A stretch of DNA of 64,000 nt, taken from contig JAGZJZ010000011.1 in assembly GCA_018365455.1 (NCBI GenBank), positions 1-64,000 of the forward strand. The letters run 5' to 3'. Position 1 is the first letter of the stretch. Each line of letters begins with the position of its first letter. The notes beneath the pieces are model-generated. The model was not told the DNA's origin. It made no database searches and saw nothing but the letters and a program-made list of their open reading frames with translations. Position numbers and translations under genes: made by a program. This document shows positions 55,381 through 62,955 of the stretch, in pieces. This stretch comes from Clostridiales bacterium. Its GTDB lineage: Bacteria > Bacillota > Clostridia > Lachnospirales > Lachnospiraceae.

Positions 55381-56928
55381 TTACATATTCTGGGTGATGC
55401 TAAGCAGCGATATTAAGAAAACTCCCAAATCAACCATCATCTTTACCGATCCGGTAACCATGGGAATTAAAATAAACAGCCCTGTGCCTGCCGTGCTGTC
55501 TTCATTGGCCATACGTTCCGCCTTATCCAGCAGACGGTTATTCCGTTCTACTAAAAACATAATCTGTTCTTTGGAATCTTCTGCCCCGGACTCGGACATG
55601 GAATAAAGCATTCTTAATGCCGACTGCACATCAGGGAGGTCAAATTCAGGCATAAATCCCAGATATGGTTTTATGTCAGCCGGGTTCTTTTCAATCTCCG
55701 ATACTAATTTTTCAAGATCCTTTTGCAATACATAGGGTGCTTTTTCTACCGATTTTGTTAAAGATACCTGCGGATTATCTGTTTGTAACAGTAAAGAAAG
55801 TTCCATAATCCAAACCGGAAAAGCTTTATCTATTTCGCGTAAGATTCTCTTTTTCGCGTTCTTTAATTTTAATGCCGGCTGCACGAGAGAAAATAATACT
55901 GCGCCCCCGCCAAGCACCACAGCCGGCATAGAAGCCAACACCACGCCTGTGACACATATAATGGCTCCCACTGCAGCCTTTATGAGGGACTTCCTTCTTT
56001 CTTTTTTTCCATTCCAATTTACTGCCGTATCATAGTGTCTCTGTATTTCTTCTGTATCCTCCTGCAGGTCATCCAGCCAGTCTGCAGATAATTTTTTCTG
56101 TGCAAAATAAAAAATAATAATATTGCTGATAATCAATGCGGTGGTTGCCAGCTGGGACAGGGCGTTCTGCAGGGTGTTAAAATCCTTCGGCAGCATCATC
56201 ATCGTTAATCCGCAGATAAAAAAAGACAATGCAAGTGAAACAATAATTTTGATTTTCAGGTTCTTCCTTTCCGCTTCCAGTTCATATACCCGTTCTATCC
56301 ACAACCGGCGGTCTTCCAGGAGTATATCAACCGCTTTATTAAAATCGCCTCCTGTATCCTCAACTTTAATTAAAAAATCATGGATCTGCTTCATCCTCCT
56401 GCACCCATAATGTACTTCCATTTCCGAAAAGGCATTGTGGTATATATCCTCCCCTTCTTCAATAGGCCTGTTCTGGATATTGTCCATGACCTGCCGGATC
56501 ATTTCATTCATTTTCCCTTCTGGAAACACTGCCAGGGCATCCTGCAGTGAATTTAATATTTTAGGAACTTTTCGGAAAGAATATAAGAGCTGTTCCAGAT
56601 AACCGGTCACATCCTGGAAGCGCTTCTGCTCATACAGGTTCTTATAGGTGTTCCGGATAATAAAGGGTGAGATGAATAAAGAAAATGCTATGATTGCCAA
56701 TACATACGGTAATTGAAGACCATATAGCAGCGATACCAGAATAACCGCAATGAATGCAAGAATATAAAATTTCCAAAACCCTATAAGGGAAAAATGGTAG
56801 CCATAACGGTTTATTTCTTTTACCAGATTTTTCGGATTCAAATACTGAAACATGCCCGTTTTCCCGGATTCCTTCGTTTTTATCTGCATTTCTTTATCCC
56901 TGTTTAATTCTTTTTTTCCTGCTTTCAA
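55381..56928 (-). CDS. Fused TadB-TadC pilus platform protein
   Basis: A 515-residue inner-membrane protein with two similar halves, each with paired membrane helices around a cytoplasmic helical T2SSF-type domain: residues about 50-290 resemble TadB, 310-510 TadC. In Tad systems these are two separate proteins that form the membrane platform moved by the TadA ATPase. TTG start overlapping the ATPase stop (TTGA), with GGAGG nine bases upstream inside the end of the ATPase gene. The fusion halves the gene count of the platform. Confidence 0.75.
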   Translation of the reverse strand: MKAGKKELNRDKEMQIKTKESGKTGMFQYLNPKNLVKEINRYGYHFSLIGFWKFYILAFIAVILVSLLYGLQLPYVLAIIAFSLFISPFIIRNTYKNLYEQKRFQDVTGYLEQLLYSFRKVPKILNSLQDALAVFPEGKMNEMIRQVMDNIQNRPIEEGEDIYHNAFSEMEVHYGCRRMKQIHDFLIKVEDTGGDFNKAVDILLEDRRLWIERVYELEAERKNLKIKIIVSLALSFFICGLTMMMLPKDFNTLQNALSQLATTALIISNIIIFYFAQKKLSADWLDDLQEDTEEIQRHYDTAVNWNGKKERRKSLIKAAVGAIICVTGVVLASMPAVVLGGGAVLFSLVQPALKLKNAKKRILREIDKAFPVWIMELSLLLQTDNPQVSLTKSVEKAPYVLQKDLEKLVSEIEKNPADIKPYLGFMPEFDLPDVQSALRMLYSMSESGAEDSKEQIMFLVERNNRLLDKAERMANEDSTAGTGLFILIPMVTGSVKMMVDLGVFLISLLSITQNM

Positions 56929-57980
56929 TTTTCACATCCTCCTCTCACAAATGGGTTCTGAATATTGTTTAAATGGAATTTCTTCCAAATATTTTCCGGT
57001 ATTTCCCGGCTGATTATTTTTCCATCCTGTACCACCATAACAATGTTATTTATCCCTTTCTGCTCATCCCTGTCAAATATGCATATCTGGTCTATATATC
57101 TCCTGATTGCCCCCATCTGGTCAGTCTTCTTATTTAACAGGATTCCCAGGTCCACAAATGAATAAATATCATTTTCCATGCGGTCAGCCGAAAAGGAATC
57201 TTTCATCATATTTTGAATTCTGTCCGGCACTTTGCGCACATCATCCGTATGCAGTGTCGTTAAGCAGTGTGTCCCTGTACTCAACGCTTCCAGCAGGTAT
57301 TTCACTTCTACTGACCTGGCTTCGGACAACATAATCCACCGAGGGTTCTGGCGGAGGCAGGCTTTAATTGCTTTGGTATAATCAAAAAATTTTTCATTGA
57401 CTTTCATTTCCACGCAGTCTTTCTGTGAGTTGATCTCAGAATAGTGGATTTCCAGATTATCCTCGATCGTAATAACTCTTTCATTGTCTGCTATAAATTT
57501 CGTTAAGTATTTTAGCAGCTCTGTTTTACCAGATCCAGGCAGTCCGCACATAATAATATTTAAATGGGCATGGACGGCATTCTCAAGAAACATCATGGTT
57601 TCTTCTGAACAATAATTTGTTTTCCGAATAATTTCTTTATTCAGACGGCGTATTGGTTCTGTTTTCCGTATAGAAATAGACCTACCGGTATTCGTGACAC
57701 TTTCATGTACAATGGAAATCCTTAATGTATTTGTCTCCGCCTCCAGAAGATTATCATTTTTATTAAAATTTGCACTGACTGCATTTGCCAGACGGGCACT
57801 GAATTGGTTAATAAAGTCTGCCGTCACAACTATATCTGCTTTGTAGCGCCCTTTTTCCAGATGATCTATCCATGTATCCCTTCCATTATAATTGATGTCT
57901 GTTACCATCTTATCCTTTACATATGATAAAAAAGGTCCGTAATTTTCCTCTTTAAAGTTCCAGATATTCTTTTTTTCCAT
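56925..57980 (-). CDS. TadA/CpaF-type secretion ATPase
   Basis: A 351-residue ATPase of the TadA/VirB11 family that powers pilus assembly or secretion. Walker A is GLPGSGKT, the Asp box VITIEDNLEI, Walker B PRWIMLSEARS and the His box GTHCLTTLHTDD; all are complete. It is shorter than usual CpaF proteins (about 450 residues), with a trimmed N-terminal domain. The ATG at 57980 fits GGAGG better than the one at 57983. It is 163 bp behind the major pilin gene. Confidence 0.88.
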   Translation of the reverse strand: MEKKNIWNFKEENYGPFLSYVKDKMVTDINYNGRDTWIDHLEKGRYKADIVVTADFINQFSARLANAVSANFNKNDNLLEAETNTLRISIVHESVTNTGRSISIRKTEPIRRLNKEIIRKTNYCSEETMMFLENAVHAHLNIIMCGLPGSGKTELLKYLTKFIADNERVITIEDNLEIHYSEINSQKDCVEMKVNEKFFDYTKAIKACLRQNPRWIMLSEARSVEVKYLLEALSTGTHCLTTLHTDDVRKVPDRIQNMMKDSFSADRMENDIYSFVDLGILLNKKTDQMGAIRRYIDQICIFDRDEQKGINNIVMVVQDGKIISREIPENIWKKFHLNNIQNPFVRGGCEN

Positions 57981-57999
57981 CATTTCCTCCCACTATAGC

Positions 58000-58024
58000 G
58001 AAAGCCCCCATATTGGAGGCTTTC
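58000..58024. terminator. Stem-loop between major pilin and ATPase genes
   Basis: GAAAGCC and GGCTTTC form a 7-bp stem with an 11-nt loop, without a T run on the minus strand. Such intergenic structures behind pilin genes can stabilise the pilin mRNA or cut read-through so that the pilin is made in excess. Confidence 0.45.
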
Positions 58025-58143
58025 AAATTTGAATTCATTTCACATTAATAATCAATTTGACAATATTATGTTTACTGGTTTCAGTCTGCCTTATAAAGAA
58101 ACAGGCACGGATTTTACATTTCTGTTTTCCATAGGTTGTCTAT

Positions 58144-58323
58144 CTACCATGGCATGGTAATTGTCGGCGGGTTCGTAATACCTGATTTCGTAATGAAATT
58201 TGTTACGGTTGACACAACTGCTTCCCCAATGTAATGGCCAAGCGGTGTTGCAAGCAATACCATGATTAACACAATAATCGCAACAATGATGATGATTCCA
58301 TATTCCTCTAAAAATGATTTCAT
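58144..58323 (-). CDS. Flp-like major pilin candidate
   Basis: A 59-residue protein: MKSFLEEYGIIIIVAIIVLI starts the membrane helix, then a short outer part with TNFITKSGITNPPTITMPW. The EEYG start and size fit Flp-type pilins, which have a Glu-Tyr pair next to the helix. No long leader is present, and no prepilin peptidase gene is in the window. The ATG at 58323 is chosen because it lines up with the three other EEYG proteins; upstream in-frame codons to 58365 are possible but have no good site. First gene of the pilus operon, behind the promoter and GTTCCC array. Confidence 0.65.
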   Translation of the reverse strand: MKSFLEEYGIIIIVAIIVLIMVLLATPLGHYIGEAVVSTVTNFITKSGITNPPTITMPW

Positions 58324-58391
58324 ATCGGCGTGTACTCCTTTCCTAATTTTTTTATTCTGTTCCATTTTCGCCGCCTTATTTATCCTGGCTG

Positions 58392-58421
58392 CTTATATTT
58401 ATCATAAACCTCTAAGTACAA
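58392..58421 (-). promoter_or_regulatory. Probable promoter of the pilus operon
   Basis: On the minus strand TTGTAC (58421-58416), an 18-bp spacer and TATAAG (58397-58392). Both boxes are imperfect, which fits a promoter needing an activator. The GTTCCC array begins about 20 bp upstream of the -35 box. Confidence 0.45.
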
Positions 58422-58439
58422 AAAAAACAGCTTGTTTTT

Positions 58440-58520
58440 GGTTCCCACAGGCTCCATTTGGTTCCCCGTAGGTTCCCTATAGGTTCCCCTAAGTTCCCAC
58501 AGGTTCCCAAAAAGTTCACT
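58440..58520. promoter_or_regulatory. Helically phased array of eight GTTCCC-like units
   Basis: GTTCCC occurs at 58441, 58461, 58472, 58483, 58493 and 58503, with variants GCTCCA at 58451 and GTTCAC at 58514. The steps are 10, 10, 11, 11, 10, 10 and 11 bp, mean 10.4, which is one DNA helix turn, so all units face the same side. The array lies upstream of the pilus promoter and downstream of a coiled-coil gene. It is most simply a binding site for several copies of an activator or repressor. Confidence 0.75.
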
Positions 58521-58546
58521 AAATCATCCTTACCTGCACTTTTTCC

Positions 58547-59029
58547 TTAATTTCCATTTTCTAATGATTGCAGAATCTCCAGATCACTATTTGGGCTATT
58601 ATACAGTTCAATCACATGGTTTAACGCTTTGATTCTTAAATTACAAAAATCTTTTTTCCGCATGCACATACTTTTTCTAACTGCATCAAACGTATCAGAA
58701 TGAATATATAAAGCTTGTAATACCGTAAACTGGTCAACATTTAGAATGAACATACTTCTTAAACATATCCATAGACGCTCAATCTGTTGTCTCTGGTCCA
58801 GGTATATATTTAGCTGCGCTTCATATATATTCTTTTGTGCCTCCAATCTTTTTCGCATTTGAAACCCATAAGCAGACCTATCAAGCTTTTTTATTTTCTC
58901 ATCTATCTTTGCTAAATCAATATGCATTTCTTTTATCTGCTCGTCAATATAATCTAACTTTTTATTCCTGTTTCTCAAAATATCTTTTACTTTTTCTTCA
59001 TTTATTTGTGACCGCATATTGTTTTGCAC
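58547..59029 (-). CDS. Coiled-coil protein with sigma-region-4-like end
   Basis: A 160-residue protein. Residues about 10-85 form a charged coiled coil (VKDILRNRNKKLDYIDEQIKEM). The C-terminal part (about 95-145: FTVLQALYIHSDTFDAVRKSMCMRKK) looks like a sigma-70 region 4 or ArpU-like phage regulator helix-turn-helix. GTG start with GGGAGG six bases upstream. It ends 26 bp before the GTTCCC array, so it is a candidate for the protein that binds it. Function unknown. Confidence 0.55.
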   Translation of the reverse strand: MQNNMRSQINEEKVKDILRNRNKKLDYIDEQIKEMHIDLAKIDEKIKKLDRSAYGFQMRKRLEAQKNIYEAQLNIYLDQRQQIERLWICLRSMFILNVDQFTVLQALYIHSDTFDAVRKSMCMRKKDFCNLRIKALNHVIELYNSPNSDLEILQSLENGN

Positions 59030-59090
59030 CTTACCTCCCCCTTGTTTTCCTTCTTATTTCATTCCAAATTTTGTTGTCTATATTTAACAT

Positions 59091-61229
59091 TTAATTTCTC
59101 TTAGCAAGCATCAGTAGCCTCCGCATCTGGTTCATCTTCTGGGCCGAATATTCCGGATTGAAAAAGGTTCTGATTTCCTCATCTGTCATGCCCTCTTCCA
59201 GCGCCAAAATGATCTCCTCTCTCTGCCCATCCTCTAATACATACCGGTTCAGCCAGTCATAGGCAGATCCGATAGACAAATCGAGTACTTCCCCTGCATG
59301 CTCCTCTTCCAGCGTTTTTATGGCTGTCCTCTTTCGCTGCATCAGTTCTTTCAGCTTCTCCGGTTCAAAAGCACTCTCATCGCAAAAATCAATCTGCATC
59401 AGGGCTTCTTCATCCAGTTCTATGATATTTGTATTTTTCTGCTCTGCCTGTTTATGGTAATAAGCCAGATCCTCTTCCGTTAAGAAGGTAATTTTTGCCT
59501 GTAAAATATCCTCCCACACCAGATTCTTTTCACCTGAACGAACCGCCCTCACCTTCCCCTCGTATTCACCCAGTGCCACCGCTTCCTGAAACCACCGCTT
59601 TTTTTCCGGCCGGTATTTCTGGTCTTTCACCGGATCCGATGCCGGCAGGAGTACAATGCACTTTTTGGTAGACAGCATCTTTATTTCATAGGGGTTCATG
59701 AGTTTTCTGGATAAAATATCCACATTACTGTTATTATTTCCATGCTGCCCATATGTTACCCCGGAAGAACGTTTATGAATGGTAAATTCTCCTAATAATT
59801 CTGAAATATATTCAAAAGTTCCCTTTCCTCCTGTCCCTGATCCCAGATATACCAGCGTATCCGAATTCTCGAAAATGGTTTCCCAGTCATTTTTATGCAG
59901 GGATTTTATCTGGCTGATGCTCTGGATATAAATATTGAAAACAATCCGCCGGGAACGTACCGTAGCAATTTCACGGATAAAATCACCAGGCATTTTAATG
60001 TTCGCATATTCATCGAAGTCACAGACTACATCAAAGGGCAGGGAACCGCCATTCTTTCTGGCCTGGTCAAACAGGATCTGGAACAGCTGCGTATAGACCA
60101 TCCCCACAATGGGTGAATACAGGATGCTTTCATCCGGGATCAGAATGAACAGCGCCACTTTTTTATCCGGATTTCCAAGTACTCCGGTTCCGATATCCTG
60201 TAAATGCAGTTCATCTGTCTGCATCAGCCACTGCACATTCTCCATCCGGAACACACGCATTCTGGCATATAAAATCATCAGAATAGACGCCATGGTTTCT
60301 TCTGCGCCGCCTTTGAATATTTTATAATTTTTTACCGCCGGATGGTTTGCCCCCATGGGATGGGTCTGCTCCAGGATCTCGATCCGCTTTGCAAACCCAT
60401 TTTTATTTTCATCCGCAGATACCAGATCCAGCAGTTCAAAAAAGCTGGTCCAGTTCTGCTTTGATTTCGGGTATTCCATCCATAGGTAGTCAAAGATTGC
60501 TACCGTCAGCATCTTAGGTCCATCCTCCCAGAACTGGTCTCCGCTCATGCTGTCATGTACTTTTGTATTTGCCATGATATTATCCACCAGTTTATCGACA
60601 TCTTCCTCATGAAGTATGTAAAAAAAAGGATTGTAATGTAGACTCTTCTCAAAATCAATCAGATTCAGCACACGGACATCATACCCTAATTTCAACATGT
60701 AATTTCCCAGCAGTTTCAGTGTGTCTCCCTTGGCATCTGTAATGACATGCATCCGTTTTACGCCATTGGCCAGGTTTGGGATGATATTGCGGAATCCCTT
60801 TCCTTTTCCGGATCCCCCGATGTAAACCGTATTATTATTCATATCTGACCGCTTTGTATCGTAAGTAACCCGTAGGTTTTCGGACAGGATTCGGTTGTTC
60901 TCCTCTTCTTTGTCTGCCAGATTCTTATTCAGCTTCTTTAAATCCGCCCATTTCGCATCCCCGTATTCTTTCCCAAACATAAAATTACCGGTCTGGGAGA
61001 TCAGCTGTGCACTGATCATTAGACATACAATGCCTCCAATCCCAAAGCAGGCCGGGGTTTTCGCATTCCACCATCTTCCAAATGGGTGGGTAAAGATCTC
61101 CGTGAGTAAGGAACTTATATTATCCAGGCTTATATGTTGAAACGTAAATAGGCCGGATAAGTAGTAGGATAAAACCAGGATAAGGATGCTCAAAAATATA
61201 CTGGCCCTAAGCGCTCTTTTTTTCGACAT
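59091..61229 (-). CDS. VirD4/TraG-type conjugation coupling protein
   Basis: A 712-residue type IV coupling protein (CD1115-like group of Firmicutes mobile elements), which would hand the relaxase-DNA complex to the conjugation channel. Two N-terminal membrane helices (about 10-28, 60-80) precede the ATPase domain. The nucleotide loop reads GGSGKGKGF, so the usual Ser/Thr after the Lys is Gly; Walker B FDEYANI is normal. The region SGSGTGGKGTF and an acidic C-terminal part follow. It is coded 13 bp after the PcfB-like gene. No relaxase or VirB4 gene is in the window; they may lie beyond 64 kb. Confidence 0.85.
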   Translation of the reverse strand: MSKKRALRASIFLSILILVLSYYLSGLFTFQHISLDNISSLLTEIFTHPFGRWWNAKTPACFGIGGIVCLMISAQLISQTGNFMFGKEYGDAKWADLKKLNKNLADKEEENNRILSENLRVTYDTKRSDMNNNTVYIGGSGKGKGFRNIIPNLANGVKRMHVITDAKGDTLKLLGNYMLKLGYDVRVLNLIDFEKSLHYNPFFYILHEEDVDKLVDNIMANTKVHDSMSGDQFWEDGPKMLTVAIFDYLWMEYPKSKQNWTSFFELLDLVSADENKNGFAKRIEILEQTHPMGANHPAVKNYKIFKGGAEETMASILMILYARMRVFRMENVQWLMQTDELHLQDIGTGVLGNPDKKVALFILIPDESILYSPIVGMVYTQLFQILFDQARKNGGSLPFDVVCDFDEYANIKMPGDFIREIATVRSRRIVFNIYIQSISQIKSLHKNDWETIFENSDTLVYLGSGTGGKGTFEYISELLGEFTIHKRSSGVTYGQHGNNNSNVDILSRKLMNPYEIKMLSTKKCIVLLPASDPVKDQKYRPEKKRWFQEAVALGEYEGKVRAVRSGEKNLVWEDILQAKITFLTEEDLAYYHKQAEQKNTNIIELDEEALMQIDFCDESAFEPEKLKELMQRKRTAIKTLEEEHAGEVLDLSIGSAYDWLNRYVLEDGQREEIILALEEGMTDEEIRTFFNPEYSAQKMNQMRRLLMLAKRN

Positions 61230-61242
61230 CAGCAGCCACCCC

Positions 61243-62943
61243 CTAATGCATACCGGGAGGATGCAGATCCGGTGTTTTTGATGTTTTTGGAATTTTAATG
61301 ATTTCCTCCACCTTCTTATTTACAAAATCCCTGGTTACTTCGTCATAGTGGGCCAGAAGTTCTGGTGTGGATTTACTTTCCAGCATTTTCCCCTGGGCAT
61401 CCACAATGACATTCCGGTGTTTGTTCGATACAAAGGCAATATAGGTCTTGTTATGGTCCGTACCTGCAACAAAATCACTTTCGAATACCATGCTGGCTTT
61501 GCATACCAGGTACTCATTTTTACTGTTCGGGATACGGCTGATAAATGTGCCGTCTTCTTTGGATACCACCAGCTTTTCATTTATGGTTATTTTTTCATAA
61601 TCCGGCATAGAGTCATAATGCTGGTAAACTGCGTTCTCATTTAGAGACATGTTTTTTTTTACCGCATCTAGGACAGGGGACTCTTCTTGCTTCTGTGCCG
61701 CATTTAAGTAATCTTCCGGCTTGATCTCGGCCGTCTGGGTATACTGCTCCATATTGACAGGTTGCATATCCGGCATTTTCTCCCCGGTCTCCCGCAGCAT
61801 CTTTTCCTGGTACATGCCGTACCAGCTGCTTACCCTGGCCGCATCCGCAGAAGCATACATCACCTGAGTCATGCCGTCCGCCGCATTTAAATCCGGCATA
61901 AGCGTATAATTTACATGCAGACTGTCAAAGTCTGCTTTCATATCCTTTAACAGCCCTTCTTCTGACGGCACGCTAACCATCTGTGTCTGCCCGTTTGTCA
62001 GATTAACCAGGTCCAGATAGCTTTTGTACCCACCCCGTACCAGCTGGTCGGTGGCATAAGAAGAATACCAATTTCTTACTGCTGTTTCATCTTTTTTCAG
62101 GTACATAACCTGCAACTGTCCGGTTCCAGCCTGTACCTGCATCAGATGGTAGTTTATACCCAGCATGGTAAAATCTTCTTTCATGGATGTTAATACCTGT
62201 TCCCGGTTCTCGGCCGGAATTGCAATAAATCCCACCTGTGCTTTCCCTCCTGCCAGATTCTGCAGCTCTTGGTATGTTTTTTCTCCGCCTTTTACCACAT
62301 GTTTCTGACAAAAGTTATCGAACCAGCTCTTAATTTTTGCCTCATCCTGTTTCGCATAAAGGACTTCTCTGGTACCATCCCCTATATTCGTATCTTTCAT
62401 TAAGTTATAAGAGATCCCAAGCTTTGAAAAATCTTCCGCCATTTCTGATAACAACCTGGGATCCTCTGTCGGCACGGTAATAATCCCAGTGTTTATTTCT
62501 CCTCCAGCTAGGGCAGCCAGGGTCTGATCATCTTTCAGCGTGCCGTCTTTTAAACGGTTTTCACAGTAATCCCTAAACCATGGCTGCACGACGTTTCTAA
62601 AACTTCCATGGTATATGATCTGCACCATCCCATCCCCATGGTTCAAATCTGGCAACAGGTGGAAAGGCACCTTTAATTTCTGCAGGTCTTCTTTTATTTG
62701 TTGGATACGTGCTTCATTTTCCGCTGGAATGTTGAGATAGCTGATATTTCCTCCTGATGCCTGGATCAGTTTGGCCAGGTCATGGAATTCTCCTTTCGAC
62801 AGTTTCCCTTTTTGATACTGGTGGTATAGAAACTGAGTCAGAAAAAGGATTTGTTTGATCAAAAAAGCACTCCCCTGAAACATCATACCCATTCCCTGTA
62901 CCCCGGTGTTTAAGATATAGCTTACATCTGCTCCGTCACTCAT
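61243..62943 (-). CDS. PcfB-like (DUF3801) protein with four repeats
   Basis: A 566-residue cytoplasmic protein. PcfB is a conjugation accessory factor coded next to the coupling protein; it usually has one such unit. Here about 85-residue units repeat four times between residues 40 and 400, each with a GGxxxxxxI start, a DFxxLxIxYxLM segment (EDFSKLGISYNLM, EDFTMLGINYHLM, ADFDSLHVNYTLM) and a DG-x-x-QVMY end. The last 170 residues form another domain ending in TPDLHPPGMH. Start ATG with GGAGG upstream. Repetition suggests a scaffold that binds several partners. Confidence 0.65.
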   Translation of the reverse strand: MSDGADVSYILNTGVQGMGMMFQGSAFLIKQILFLTQFLYHQYQKGKLSKGEFHDLAKLIQASGGNISYLNIPAENEARIQQIKEDLQKLKVPFHLLPDLNHGDGMVQIIYHGSFRNVVQPWFRDYCENRLKDGTLKDDQTLAALAGGEINTGIITVPTEDPRLLSEMAEDFSKLGISYNLMKDTNIGDGTREVLYAKQDEAKIKSWFDNFCQKHVVKGGEKTYQELQNLAGGKAQVGFIAIPAENREQVLTSMKEDFTMLGINYHLMQVQAGTGQLQVMYLKKDETAVRNWYSSYATDQLVRGGYKSYLDLVNLTNGQTQMVSVPSEEGLLKDMKADFDSLHVNYTLMPDLNAADGMTQVMYASADAARVSSWYGMYQEKMLRETGEKMPDMQPVNMEQYTQTAEIKPEDYLNAAQKQEESPVLDAVKKNMSLNENAVYQHYDSMPDYEKITINEKLVVSKEDGTFISRIPNSKNEYLVCKASMVFESDFVAGTDHNKTYIAFVSNKHRNVIVDAQGKMLESKSTPELLAHYDEVTRDFVNKKVEEIIKIPKTSKTPDLHPPGMH

Positions 62944-62955
62944 TGGCCCCCTCCT

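Noticed and set aside
58440..58520. CRISPR array or plasmid iterons
   Set aside because: Units are only 6-7 bp with 4-5 bp spacers, unlike CRISPR, and no replication gene is adjacent. A regulatory array is the simpler reading.
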